From Dyella_B humi (lineage in GTDB: Bacteria; Pseudomonadota; Gammaproteobacteria; Xanthomonadales; Rhodanobacteraceae), in assembly GCF_044904605.1 (NCBI RefSeq), contig NZ_JADIKI010000021.1, positions 186,001-250,000 of the forward strand: a stretch of 64,000 nt of DNA, in the 5' to 3' direction. This document shows positions 16,574-25,536 of the stretch, in pieces. The position numbers were made by a program, and so were the translations under genes. Below the pieces are notes generated by a model that was not told the origin of the DNA, searched no databases, and saw only the letters and a list, made by a program, of their open reading frames with translations. Each line of letters begins with the position of its first letter. The stretch's first letter is position 1.

Positions 16574-19500
16574 ATGCTCAAGTCTCTTCGCCACTTTCGT
16601 CTCAACTGCAGATTGCTGGCATGTCTAATGGCATTGACGGCAAGCGCCGGCACGTTGGCAGGTACCACCACGCTATCGGACATACCGGTTTACAGCACCT
16701 CCAATGTGCCTGCGAACCTGATGCTGGCGCTGTCGGTGGAATATCCCACCGGCACGGTAGGCGCCTATACGAACGCCACTAGCTACTCAACCAGCAGCAC
16801 CTATATCGGCTATTTCGATCCCACGAAATGCTACGACTACAACAGCAATACCGGCGCAGGCTATTTCGTGCCGGTGAATACGTCAGGCCCCGTCTGCTCC
16901 GGACACTGGAGCGGCAACATGCTCAACTGGGCGTTGATGACATCGCTCGATGAATTCCGTCAGGCGCTGACGGGCGGTAACCGCGCCGTGGATACCACCA
17001 GCACCACCGTACTGCTGCGTTCCAACCTCAACTCGGCGCAAAGCAGTACTGGCAACTTTCCCGACAAGTGGCTCAGCAGTTCGACAAACGTATCACCCTC
17101 CACCGTGATCGGAGACAGCAATTACTCGTCGCTCGATCCGGTGTATTTGCGCTCGGCCGGACAAGGCACCACGTTTATCGTTTCCAACAACAGTTCTTTC
17201 AGCAACTCAGGCCAAAACGACCGCGTCCCCAATATCGCGACCACTTACAATGCAGCCGTACAGGTGTGCGTGGCGGGCATGCTGGAGAGCAATTGCAATT
17301 CCGCACACAAATCCACCGACTATGTGGGTGCTGGCCTGTACAACAAACCGGAAGGATTGATCCAGCAGAACTACACCAAGGTACGCGTGGGCGCGACCGC
17401 GTATGCGTTTCTGGATGGTTATTCGCACCCCAACGGCGCCGTTCGCGCCATGCTGCGCGACAACGGCCCCACCTCCTATAACGGCTATGGCGCACGCGCG
17501 AACAACTCCTATACGGAATGGAACGCCAGCACGGGCGTCTTCTATACCAACCCGGATGCCGCCGACTCCCAATATGGTTCGGCGCCCGGCAGCGTGACGT
17601 TCACCAACAGTGGCGTGATCAATTACCTCAATAAGTTCGGCTACAGCGTCAATTACGAGCTGCATGACACAGTTGCAGACCTGTATTGGGCTACGTTGGC
17701 CTACTACATGCAGGTACCGCTGGACTCCAGCTATACCGACGGTCTCAGCCAGAGCAACAGCACCGACCCGTCCTTTCCGGCGTTCAGCGGCAAACCGGCC
17801 AATTCATCGAACAGCCCGACGGTAAATGACCCGATCCAGTACACGTGCCAGAACAACGCCATTGTTACCATTGGCGACTCGCATACGTGGTACGACACGC
17901 GCGTCCCCACTACAGCGCCCCCCAGCACGAACGGTTCGGCCGGCACTCCGCTCTCTCCCTTGAACCCATCGAGCACCGTTGCAACAGCACTGGATACGTC
18001 CAACTACGTCACCAAGCTTGGCAACCTTCCACTGATCGAAGCGCAGGGCACCACGGCCGCATCGCAAACCATGGCGCAGTACCTGGGCGTGACCGCCCTC
18101 GGCAGCACGATGGAAGTGAGCGACACCGGACACGCCACCTACAATTTGGCCGGTCTCGCCTACTACGCGCACATCAACGACATCCGCTCCGATCTGACCG
18201 GCAACCAGAAGATCACCACCTACATCATCGACGTGCTGGAGCCAGGCACCTATGACGGCAAGACCAACGAATGGACGTTCTACCCGTCCATGCTCGGCAG
18301 CGGCCCGGGTCCCAACATGTACTGGCTGGCGGCGAAGTACGGCGGTTTCAATGACGTCAACGGCGACGGCGTTCCCGCCAACATTCTGACTTGGCATACC
18401 AACAACACCACCGTTGCCGCAAGAAACCTGCGTCCCGACAACTATCTTCCGGGCAACCAGGCCAACCTGATCCAGAGCGGCCTGCAACTGATCTTCAACA
18501 ACATCGCGTCTACCGTGTCGCAGACTGGTTCGGGGTTGACCGTCAACTCCACGCATGGGCTGACCAACGTTACCGCCAATACGGCGCCCTATTACGCACC
18601 CGTCGCCGGCTTTCCCGCCTATACCACCGCCTACACGCCGGTATCGTGGGTAGGCGACGTCTCCGGCTTCGTGGCCACCGCCACCACCGGCAGCACCGTA
18701 ACGGCAGCCACCGGCAGCACACCCTGGCACGCACAGCTCCAGCTCGACACGCTCACCCAGGCCACGTCCAGCTCATCCATCGTGGGTTGGAATACCGGCC
18801 GACGTATCGTGACCTGGAATGGAAGCGCGGGTGTACCGTTCCGCTACAACAGTCTTTCTGCCTCCGAGCAGTCGGCGCTGAATACCACCAGCTATGGCTC
18901 GCAGTTGGTGAACTATCTGCGCGGCGACAAAAGCAATGAAGGCACGCTGTTTCGCGTGCGCAGCCATATTCTCGGTGACATGGTCGATTCGTCCGCAGTG
19001 CTGGTGCAAGGCGCGCTTTCATCTTCGTATTCCGAATCCACTAACCCAGGCTACACAGCTTTTTCCACGAGCATCGCCAGTCGTGAGCCGGTGGTCTACG
19101 TAGGCGCCAACGACGGCATGTTGCATGCGTTCGAAGCGGACTTCCAGACGGCCAGCACGTCCAATCCTGTCACCGGCGGCGGCAGCGAATTATTCGCCTA
19201 TGTGCCCAGTCCGCTTTACAACGGGCCGAACGGCACGCCGCTGGTGGATGGCCTTCCTGCCCTCGCCAACCTCAACGGCGTATCGACCAACAACTTCTAT
19301 CATCACTATTACGTTGACGCCACGCCGCAAGTTGCAGACGTGGACTTCACCTACACCAGCAGTGGCAGCAGCACGCCTACGACAACGACGTCAACGGCTA
19401 AGTGGCATACGCTCCTGGTCGGTGGCTTGGGCAAAGGCGGCAAGGGCATCTATGCGCTGGATATCACCAGCGTGCCGCAGGCAGTCGACACCGCTAGCAA

Positions 19501-20581
19501 TTCTACCGTTGAGAAATCACAAGCCGCCAACGTGCTGTGGGAATTCACCGATGCAGACATGGGCTACAGCTTTGGCGCACCGCTGATCATCAAGACGCGC
19601 AAATACGGCTGGGTGGTGGCCATGACCTCCGGCTACAACAACACCGCCGGCACGCTTGCGGGCCACGGCATTCTCTACATCTTGGACATCAAGACCGGTG
19701 CGATACTGCAGAAAATCGACACCGGTGTGGGCAGCGCTGCCACCCCAGCGGGCCTGGCACAGGCTACCGCGTACACCGAGGACGTGACCGACGGCACCGT
19801 TGATCAAATCTACGCCGGCGACCTGCTGGGTAACGTGTGGCGTTTCGACTTGACCGAAAGCGCCGTGGATTCGTCCGGTAACGCCACCGGCAACTATCCC
19901 TCGCCTACCTTGTTCGCCACGCTCACTGATCCTTCTGGCAATCCGCAGCCGATCACCACGGCGCCACGCGTGGAAGAAAGCCTGAGCTCCAACGGCCTCG
20001 CCACGTTGCGCTGGGTATTCGTAGGTACCGGCAAATTCCTCGACATCACCGACCTCACCGATACGCAACAGCAGACCATGTATGCCTTGCGCGACGGCTC
20101 TGGCACGACGCCCTCCACTACCGGTCTGCCGCTTACACGCAGCGCATTGACGGCCGTCACCGATCTGACCAAGGGCACGTCCATAAGTGACAGCTCGTCG
20201 GGTTGGTATTACGACCTCACTGGTTCGGCCGGCGGCACAAATGGTGGTACCGAGCGCATCGTGGTAAGCCCAGCCGCCGCCACTGGCCTGAACATCGTGG
20301 CGTGGACGACGGTGATTCCCTCCAGCGACCCTTGCTCGCTGCAAGGCGCACTGTATGCCACCAACTATGCCGGGGAATCCGTGTTGCTCACCAGCGGCAC
20401 GGCAGTGAAGTGGGCAACCACCACCGCTGCGCCTACCGGTGTGCAACTGCTGCAGAACACGGACGGCTCCGTAACGGTAGCGTCCAGTACCTCAGCGGGT
20501 GTGACCACGTTCAAGGCAGTAAACCAGAAATCCAATTCCAATCAAGTCAATCGTGTGAACTGGCGGGAGATTCTCAATTGA
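16574..20581 (+). CDS. pilY1: Type IV pilus tip adhesin PilY1
   Basis: A 1335-residue exported protein. The signal peptide is LLACLMALTASAGTLAG. The start at 16574 has GGAAA six bases upstream; an ATG 54 bp earlier is less likely. The C-terminal half is the PilY1 beta-propeller (PilC family), with VYVGANDGMLHAFEAD at about 840-855 and IYAGDLLGNVWRFDL near 1079-1093. Just before the latter, DVTDGTVD (1070-1077) occupies the place of the calcium loop; the last three positions (D, G, D) fit while the first part is degenerate. PilY1 is a tip adhesin and retraction regulator. The N-terminal half, rich in Ser, Thr, Asn and Gly, is less conserved and may bind surfaces. Confidence 0.9.
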   Translation: MLKSLRHFRLNCRLLACLMALTASAGTLAGTTTLSDIPVYSTSNVPANLMLALSVEYPTGTVGAYTNATSYSTSSTYIGYFDPTKCYDYNSNTGAGYFVPVNTSGPVCSGHWSGNMLNWALMTSLDEFRQALTGGNRAVDTTSTTVLLRSNLNSAQSSTGNFPDKWLSSSTNVSPSTVIGDSNYSSLDPVYLRSAGQGTTFIVSNNSSFSNSGQNDRVPNIATTYNAAVQVCVAGMLESNCNSAHKSTDYVGAGLYNKPEGLIQQNYTKVRVGATAYAFLDGYSHPNGAVRAMLRDNGPTSYNGYGARANNSYTEWNASTGVFYTNPDAADSQYGSAPGSVTFTNSGVINYLNKFGYSVNYELHDTVADLYWATLAYYMQVPLDSSYTDGLSQSNSTDPSFPAFSGKPANSSNSPTVNDPIQYTCQNNAIVTIGDSHTWYDTRVPTTAPPSTNGSAGTPLSPLNPSSTVATALDTSNYVTKLGNLPLIEAQGTTAASQTMAQYLGVTALGSTMEVSDTGHATYNLAGLAYYAHINDIRSDLTGNQKITTYIIDVLEPGTYDGKTNEWTFYPSMLGSGPGPNMYWLAAKYGGFNDVNGDGVPANILTWHTNNTTVAARNLRPDNYLPGNQANLIQSGLQLIFNNIASTVSQTGSGLTVNSTHGLTNVTANTAPYYAPVAGFPAYTTAYTPVSWVGDVSGFVATATTGSTVTAATGSTPWHAQLQLDTLTQATSSSSIVGWNTGRRIVTWNGSAGVPFRYNSLSASEQSALNTTSYGSQLVNYLRGDKSNEGTLFRVRSHILGDMVDSSAVLVQGALSSSYSESTNPGYTAFSTSIASREPVVYVGANDGMLHAFEADFQTASTSNPVTGGGSELFAYVPSPLYNGPNGTPLVDGLPALANLNGVSTNNFYHHYYVDATPQVADVDFTYTSSGSSTPTTTTSTAKWHTLLVGGLGKGGKGIYALDITSVPQAVDTASNSTVEKSQAANVLWEFTDADMGYSFGAPLIIKTRKYGWVVAMTSGYNNTAGTLAGHGILYILDIKTGAILQKIDTGVGSAATPAGLAQATAYTEDVTDGTVDQIYAGDLLGNVWRFDLTESAVDSSGNATGNYPSPTLFATLTDPSGNPQPITTAPRVEESLSSNGLATLRWVFVGTGKFLDITDLTDTQQQTMYALRDGSGTTPSTTGLPLTRSALTAVTDLTKGTSISDSSSGWYYDLTGSAGGTNGGTERIVVSPAAATGLNIVAWTTVIPSSDPCSLQGALYATNYAGESVLLTSGTAVKWATTTAAPTGVQLLQNTDGSVTVASSTSAGVTTFKAVNQKSNSNQVNRVNWREILN

Positions 20582-20773
20582 GGTTGGCCCATCAGAACAA
20601 GGAATTGACCCCTGCCGCCATGGGCATCGCGGCAGGATTTGGCCAGACTGCAAGTGCATCCCGCACGATGCTGTTCAGGCACGACGTTCCCAGCGGTCGA
20701 TCTGTTCAATCAGTAGCGATTCGTGGCATGCACAACGGCTGACTTCCTCCCTTTGTGGCCGTTGTTCTACTCG

Positions 20774-20818
20774 CGGCGTCGGAGATGTTTTCCGCCACAT
20801 CTCCGGCGCCGTTTTTTT
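20774..20818 (+). terminator. Strong Rho-independent terminator of the pil operon
   Basis: A 14-bp stem pairs CGGCGTCGGAGATG (20774-20787) with CATCTCCGGCGCCG (20798-20811), with one G-U pair, and is followed by seven T residues. It lies about 195 bp after the pilY1 stop and immediately before the end of the convergent GH12 gene. Confidence 0.92.
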
Positions 20819-20821
20819 GAA

Positions 20822-21562
20822 CTACTGAGCGTTGACCTGGAACCAAGTGGTCGACACCCAGCCATTGCCGCGCACGATCTCGCAACCGGCTTCCACCACG
20901 TCCAGATACATCGATGTGCTGAAGCTAGCGCGGCCTTTAAGCACGTTGAAGAAGTGCATGATGTCGATGTTGGCACTGCCGCTAGTCGGCAGGCTGGCCG
21001 GTACGCTGCTGCGCTGAGGCAGGAAGGTGTAGACGTAGTAGCCCGCCGCGGAGTTGTCTCCGTACCACAGGTCGTAGGTGACGCCGTTTTCGGTGATCAC
21101 GCCGGTGGCGATGGGCTGACCGATCGGATAGGAATTGTTGCCCGCCCAGATCATCACCTCCAGTTGCGGCGTGGATTTTTGGCTGTCGTTGCGCAGAAAC
21201 ATGTCATAGGCGAAGTCGCCGGCCATGTTGCTGCCGCCGGATGCATACGAGAATGCCGCCGGAATGGTGCTGGCGGATGAAATCTGCCGTGGGAACAAGG
21301 TATCGCCGGTTGGATTCCAGCCGTAATGCCAGCCGCGAATGCTGGCGGGATAACCGTACAGGCTATTGCTGGAGAAATTGAACGAAGCCGTCCATTGCGG
21401 ATATTGGCCGCTGGATGGGCTCCATGAAATGCTGCTGTTGTTGAAATTATTGTCCCACGCAAAATACGGCGAGTAGAGATTATACGGACCCGCCTGTGCG
21501 ACTCCATTTACTCCCACGAAAAGCAGTGCGCCGGCAACCAGCGAAGCAAGCGTTTTCTTCAT
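20822..21562 (-). CDS. Secreted GH12 endoglucanase/xyloglucanase
   Basis: A 246-residue protein with signal peptide MKKTLASLVAGALLFVGVNG-VAQA. The body is of the glycoside hydrolase family 12 type: the likely nucleophile is Glu135 in LEVMIWAGNNSYPIGQP and the likely acid/base is Glu228 in VVEAGCE. The length fits a single GH12 jelly roll. The ATG at 21562 has GGGAGAA five to six bases upstream; an open frame extends further 5' but has no such signal. GH12 enzymes cut beta-1,4-glucans, many preferring xyloglucan. With GH74, GH35 and the xyl operon in the same region, xyloglucan is the probable substrate, though cellulose or mixed-linkage glucan remains possible. Confidence 0.85.
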   Translation of the reverse strand: MKKTLASLVAGALLFVGVNGVAQAGPYNLYSPYFAWDNNFNNSSISWSPSSGQYPQWTASFNFSSNSLYGYPASIRGWHYGWNPTGDTLFPRQISSASTIPAAFSYASGGSNMAGDFAYDMFLRNDSQKSTPQLEVMIWAGNNSYPIGQPIATGVITENGVTYDLWYGDNSAAGYYVYTFLPQRSSVPASLPTSGSANIDIMHFFNVLKGRASFSTSMYLDVVEAGCEIVRGNGWVSTTWFQVNAQ

Positions 21563-22143
21563 GTTTGTTCTCCCGATGTGTCGAAATAGCACGAACTGCA
21601 AGGCGCAGCCGTACCCCTGGGGAGCCGCGATCCCCTCGGCGAAATAGTTGAATTGCACTCCCCTGCCCTCATGCGACGAATGCGCACAGAACATCCGCTA
21701 TCGATAATCGTCGGCGGTTATTGCGTCAAATCGAAAATCGCGAATATGCGTTTGAACATTCAATTTCATAAGAAGCCGTTTTTGTTTTAACAAAACGGCC
21801 GTGCACATCATCACGAAACGTAGACGCATCGCGTCGATGGGTCTTCACCGCTTATACACGCCACCTGTCATCACAGAGGCATGCGTAGCGTTTCTGACAA
21901 GCCGCAGAACAGATCAAGCCGTCGCGAGCAAAAAAACGCCGGCGAAACGATCCCGTTTCGCCGGCGCCGTTCAAGCAAGGCACCAGGGGTTGGTATGCGC
22001 TTACTTTCACTCATCGATCCACAAAGGTCTGGGGTGGATGACGCGTTGAGAAGGCTAAAGCTTGGAAGACAAAGTTTGGAGGGCCAGAGTGGCCCAACAA
22101 ACTGTACGAATGGGCCAAACGCATTCGCACCCGGCTGCTTGCC
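21563..22143. other. Intergenic region upstream of GH12, with a palindrome at 21775-21799
   Basis: About 580 bp between the GH12 start and the foldback element. It includes an A/T-rich palindrome GCCGTTTTTGTT/AACAAAACGGC (21775-21799) about 210 bp before the GH12 start, which could be an operator, and a terminator for the GH43 transcript (21930-21966). No gene was recognised. Confidence 0.4.
21930..21966 (-). terminator. Rho-independent terminator downstream of the GH43 gene
   Basis: On the minus strand a perfect 13-bp stem CGCCGGCGAAACG/CGTTTCGCCGGCG with a 4-base loop is followed by seven T residues. It lies about 450 bp beyond the GH43 stop, separated from it by the foldback element, which probably inserted between gene and terminator. 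Confidence 0.88.
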
Positions 22144-22423
22144 TTAAGGCAACACTGATCAAGTATCGCCGCCGTCATGATGTCTGGAAGGCTCGCAGGG
22201 TGTGTTGCGCGGCTGGCCGTCTTGCCAAGCCGTGCGGCGCAGCCTGCGGGCCTTCCAGACATCACCCCTCTCCTTTTTCCATGTGTTGGGGCCAGCCCTG
22301 TCTGTCCGCATGCCTTCGGTCCGCCGTCTCGACAGACGGCCAGTCTGCCTTCGCCGACGGCCCTGTGGCCTGCGAACAGACAGGGCTGGTGACGACGGCA
22401 ATACTTGATCAGTGTTGCCTTAA
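22144..22423. repeat. 280-bp foldback element with 36-bp terminal inverted repeats and two internal hairpins
   Basis: The ends 22144-22179 and the reverse complement of 22388-22423 share TTAAGGCAACACTGATCAAG and most of the next 16 bases. Inside are arm A (22179-22263, GATGTCTGGAAGGC with GCCTTCCAGACATC-type pairing) and arm B (22292-22389, CCAGCCCTGTCTGT paired with ACAGACAGGGCTGG). The architecture (outer stem plus two arms) matches the element at 1771-2033, although the bases differ. Its right end supplies the TAA stop of the GH43 gene (22420-22422). A relative of arm B is found at 30930-31071. Confidence 0.85.
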
Positions 22424-24030
22424 ACAAGGGCCCGATACGTGAAATCCCTCACACGAATGCTGGCTTTGTTTGTACTGTAGATGCCGAGCTTGAGGCTGAG
22501 GAACTCGCCGAACACGTTATGGTGAATGCCTGACACCTCCATGCACAGACCGTGCTGCACCCAGGTTTTGCCGCCGTCGTGCGAGTAGTGATAGGTCACC
22601 ACGTTATTGTCGTTGGTCAAACGGATGCGTACGCTGGAGGTGGGCATCGGCTGCCGCATCCAGGATTGTTCTTCGGCGTATTGGAAGGTCTTCATGTATT
22701 CCGGTGTGAAACCGATGCCCACGAAGGCCTTGTGGTTATAGAACAGCAGCAAACCGCCTTCAGCATCGCCGACAAGATCGAGCGTCACCTCCGCAACATA
22801 GGCGCGATCGCCGACAATGCAGGTAAGCGGTGAACTATCGACGGGCGACTGGCCTTTGGCGACAAACTGCAACGCGCCCTTCTCGTAACTGACACGCTGC
22901 ATGTCGCCCGATGCTGGTCTGTACAGACTCCACTGCACGCCGAACTTGTTGCTCGTGAAGTCATCCGACAGTGCAAGGCCTGACACACCGCTCTTGCCGC
23001 CCTTGGGTTTCGGCAAAGGCCTGGAAAGATCACCGCCTTTGGCGCGAAACCAGCCGTCGCTGGTCCACTCCATCGGTTCCAGCAACGTTTGGCGCCCCAG
23101 CGTTCGGAAGCCATTCTCGTAACCGTGATACACCATCCACCAGTCACCCGCCGGGCCTTCCACCAGCGAAGCGTGTCCACGCGACCACCAGGGTTCAGCA
23201 GCACTCGTGGTACGCACTAGTGGATTGTGCGGGCAATGTTCCCATGGCCCGTGGATGGATTTGGAGCGCGCCGCGATCACCATATGACTTGTCGGCGGTC
23301 CTGCCGTGCCGCCGACGGCGGTGATCAAGTAGAACCACTCTCCATGACGCAAAAGCTTCGGACCTTCCGGCGCGAAATCCTCCACTACCCAGTCATCAGG
23401 ATAACGCCATGGACTGTATGCCGACTCCAGTTGGCCATCGGCGGCCAAGCCATCATCTGTAAGGCGTATCTTGCGTATGCCGTTGACGAACAGATAGCGC
23501 TTGCCGTCCTCACCCACCACGTGGCCCGGATCGATGCAGCCCACGATGTTCATATCGATGGGATCGCTCCACGGGCCCTTGATGTCGTCCGCCCAGATCA
23601 CGTGAATGGACCAGCCCTTGCCCGACGGATCGGCAGGAATGTAGATGAAGTAGCGGCCGTTGTGCTTGCACAGATCGACCGCGAAGATCGTGCCGAGCGG
23701 CTTGGACAGTGCGGCCGTCACCGGTGTCCAGTTCACCAAGTCCGTGGAATGCCAGATCACGATGCCTGGATAGGAATCGAAGGACGTGAACGTCATGTAG
23801 TAATCGTCGCCATCCTTGAGGATGGTGGGGTCCGGATGGTCGCCCGCAACGATGGGATTGAGATAGGTGCTGTTGCCGAGATCGGCTTTGCGTTGGCCTT
23901 CTGTGCCATGTGCCCATTTGGGTGTTGCTTGCGTGCACGGCATGGATGCCGCGGATTTCAACGCGAACGGTGCAGAAGCTGCGCCGGTCACCAGCATTTT
24001 GAATGCATTGCGACGAGAGGTGTTCACCAT
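22420..24030 (-). CDS. Secreted GH43-family glycosidase (beta-xylosidase/arabinofuranosidase-like)
   Basis: A 536-residue protein with a twin-arginine-like leader (TSRRNAFKMLVTGAASAPFA). The GH43 five-bladed propeller occupies about 55-340: general base Asp67 in GDHPDP, a pKa-modulating Asp candidate in CIDPGHVV, and acid Glu candidate in VEDFAPEGPKLL. The C-terminal 190 residues form a beta-sandwich of the XynB-type (SDDFTSNKFGVQWSLYRP onward). Such enzymes release xylose or arabinose from xylan or arabinoxylan side chains. It follows xylH on the same strand and may be the last gene of the xyl operon. Its stop codon is contributed by the end of the foldback element, so the original C-terminus could have been trimmed by that insertion. 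Confidence 0.85.
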   Translation of the reverse strand: MVNTSRRNAFKMLVTGAASAPFALKSAASMPCTQATPKWAHGTEGQRKADLGNSTYLNPIVAGDHPDPTILKDGDDYYMTFTSFDSYPGIVIWHSTDLVNWTPVTAALSKPLGTIFAVDLCKHNGRYFIYIPADPSGKGWSIHVIWADDIKGPWSDPIDMNIVGCIDPGHVVGEDGKRYLFVNGIRKIRLTDDGLAADGQLESAYSPWRYPDDWVVEDFAPEGPKLLRHGEWFYLITAVGGTAGPPTSHMVIAARSKSIHGPWEHCPHNPLVRTTSAAEPWWSRGHASLVEGPAGDWWMVYHGYENGFRTLGRQTLLEPMEWTSDGWFRAKGGDLSRPLPKPKGGKSGVSGLALSDDFTSNKFGVQWSLYRPASGDMQRVSYEKGALQFVAKGQSPVDSSPLTCIVGDRAYVAEVTLDLVGDAEGGLLLFYNHKAFVGIGFTPEYMKTFQYAEEQSWMRQPMPTSSVRIRLTNDNNVVTYHYSHDGGKTWVQHGLCMEVSGIHHNVFGEFLSLKLGIYSTNKASIRVRDFTYRALV

Positions 24031-24069
24031 GGTTGTAGCCTCAAGGATTTCAAGAGCGCCTCAAGCCGG

Positions 24070-24178
24070 CTCCTCCCCCTGCTTGCAGGGGGAGGTTGGG
24101 AGGGGGTGAACACTTGCGGGAAAGTTCATCGCAAGTACTCACCCCACCCCAGCCCTCCCCTGCAAGCAGGGGAGGGGG
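24070..24178. repeat. 109-bp CTCCCCTGCTTGCAGGGG palindromic element, copy 1
   Basis: Two hairpins (CTCCCCCTGCTTGCAGGGGGAG and the mirrored CTCCCCTGCAAGCAGGGGAG) flank a GGGTGAACACTTGCG...CGCAAGTACTCACCCC core that is itself an inverted repeat. It lies between xylH and the GH43 gene. The sequence at 42262-42370 is the same element in the opposite orientation, with only a handful of differences over 109 bp. Confidence 0.88.
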
Positions 24179-24214
24179 CAGTTCGTCGCATTTGTATAGA
24201 AAGGAGATAAACCT

Positions 24215-25357
24215 TCAATCACGCTTCGTGCCCGAAAGCACATCCACCCACACGGCAATCACCAGGATCGAACCCTTCACAATCAGCTGCCAGTAATTGT
24301 CGACGTCCATCATTGACATGCCATTGTCGAGACTGGCCATCACCAGCGCACCGATCAGCGCGCCGTGCACGGTGCCGGCACCGCCACGCATGGAAGCGCC
24401 GCCGATGAAGCACGCCGCAATCGCATCCAGTTCGCCGTTGGTGCCCGCGGAAGGCGAGCCGGCCGCCAGGCGAGCCGTGTTGATGATGCCGGCGAACGCA
24501 CACATCAATCCCATCAGCGCGAACACCACCATCTTCACGCCACTTACGTCGATACCCGAAAGCCGGCTGGCTTCCATGTTGCCGCCCACCGCATAGATGT
24601 GGCGACCGAACACGGTTTGCGTGGCGATATAAGTGAAGATGGCCAGCAGTGCGAGCAGGATCATCACCGGCAGCGGCACGCCGCTGTAACGATTGAGCAT
24701 CACCAGGAAGCCCACCATCACCGCGCCAATGGCGACGAGCTTAAGCGCATCGCTCCAGGCCGCCGGCTGCGGTATCGACAGCGTTGCGCGGCGCCGGCGG
24801 CGCATGACCGTCATCGCGACCAGCGCGAAGAAAATGATGGCCGCCAGCCAGTTCGACAGCAGCGGCGGCACATAGCCTTGCGCGAGATACACCATGTCAG
24901 CCGGTACCGGCGCGATGGTGGCACCATGCGTAATGCCCTGCAGCACGCCACGAAACGCCAGCATGCCGCCCAGGCCGACAATGAATGACGGCACACGCAA
25001 CCGCGTGACGATGAAGCCGTTAAGCATGCCGATCACAAGACCAAGCAACAGCACCACGATGACCGCCGGCCAGGAACCCCATTGCAGGTTTACCGTCAGC
25101 ACGGCAGCGATGCCGCCGAGCAAGCCAAGCAAAGAGCCTACGGACAGATCGATCTCGCCGGAGATGATCACGAACACCATGCCGCAGGCGAGCATGCCGG
25201 TGATTGAAGTCTGGCGCAGCAGATTGGAAAGATTGCGCGAGCTGATGAAGGCGCCGTCGGTGGCGATGTGGAAGAAGATCCAGATCACCGCCAAGGCCAG
25301 CAGCAGCGCCAGGATCTTGTAGCGGACAAATAGTGCTCGGAATTCTTGTGCACGCAT
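24215..25357 (-). CDS. xylH: D-xylose ABC transporter permease XylH
   Basis: A 380-residue inner-membrane protein with about ten hydrophobic helices. The segments VFVIISGEIDLSVGSLLGLL and GGNMEASRLSGIDVSGVKMV are signatures of sugar permeases of the RbsC/XylH/AraH family, and ACFIGGASMRGGAGTVHGAL also fits. It lies downstream of xylG (minus strand) with a 180-bp gap containing a paired 27-bp palindromic repeat. With XylF and XylG it imports xylose at the expense of ATP. Confidence 0.93.
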   Translation of the reverse strand: MRAQEFRALFVRYKILALLLALAVIWIFFHIATDGAFISSRNLSNLLRQTSITGMLACGMVFVIISGEIDLSVGSLLGLLGGIAAVLTVNLQWGSWPAVIVVLLLGLVIGMLNGFIVTRLRVPSFIVGLGGMLAFRGVLQGITHGATIAPVPADMVYLAQGYVPPLLSNWLAAIIFFALVAMTVMRRRRRATLSIPQPAAWSDALKLVAIGAVMVGFLVMLNRYSGVPLPVMILLALLAIFTYIATQTVFGRHIYAVGGNMEASRLSGIDVSGVKMVVFALMGLMCAFAGIINTARLAAGSPSAGTNGELDAIAACFIGGASMRGGAGTVHGALIGALVMASLDNGMSMMDVDNYWQLIVKGSILVIAVWVDVLSGTKRD

Positions 25358-25418
25358 GGTTGAAGCTCGCGTTCCTTGAATCAGTGTCGTTCTGGCGGGA
25401 TGTCTGTTCTTACCTGAA

Positions 25419-25498
25419 CGTCATTACCGCGAAAGCGGGAATCCATTTTTGCCTTTCGCCGAAGAGCAAATTGGATTCCCGCTTTCGCGGGAATGACG
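25419..25498. repeat. Paired 27-bp CGTCATTCC...GGAATCCA repeat in the xylG-xylH gap
   Basis: The arms 25419-25445 and 25472-25498 are inverted copies (26 of 27 matches), each arm also containing its own CCGCGAAAGCGG hairpin. Equivalent pairs are at 34355-34432 and 46401-46520, and a single palindrome is at 39563-39602. Confidence 0.9.
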
Positions 25499-25536
25499 AC
25501 AGGAAGATCAAGCATTCCCGAATAACTTGTAGATAC

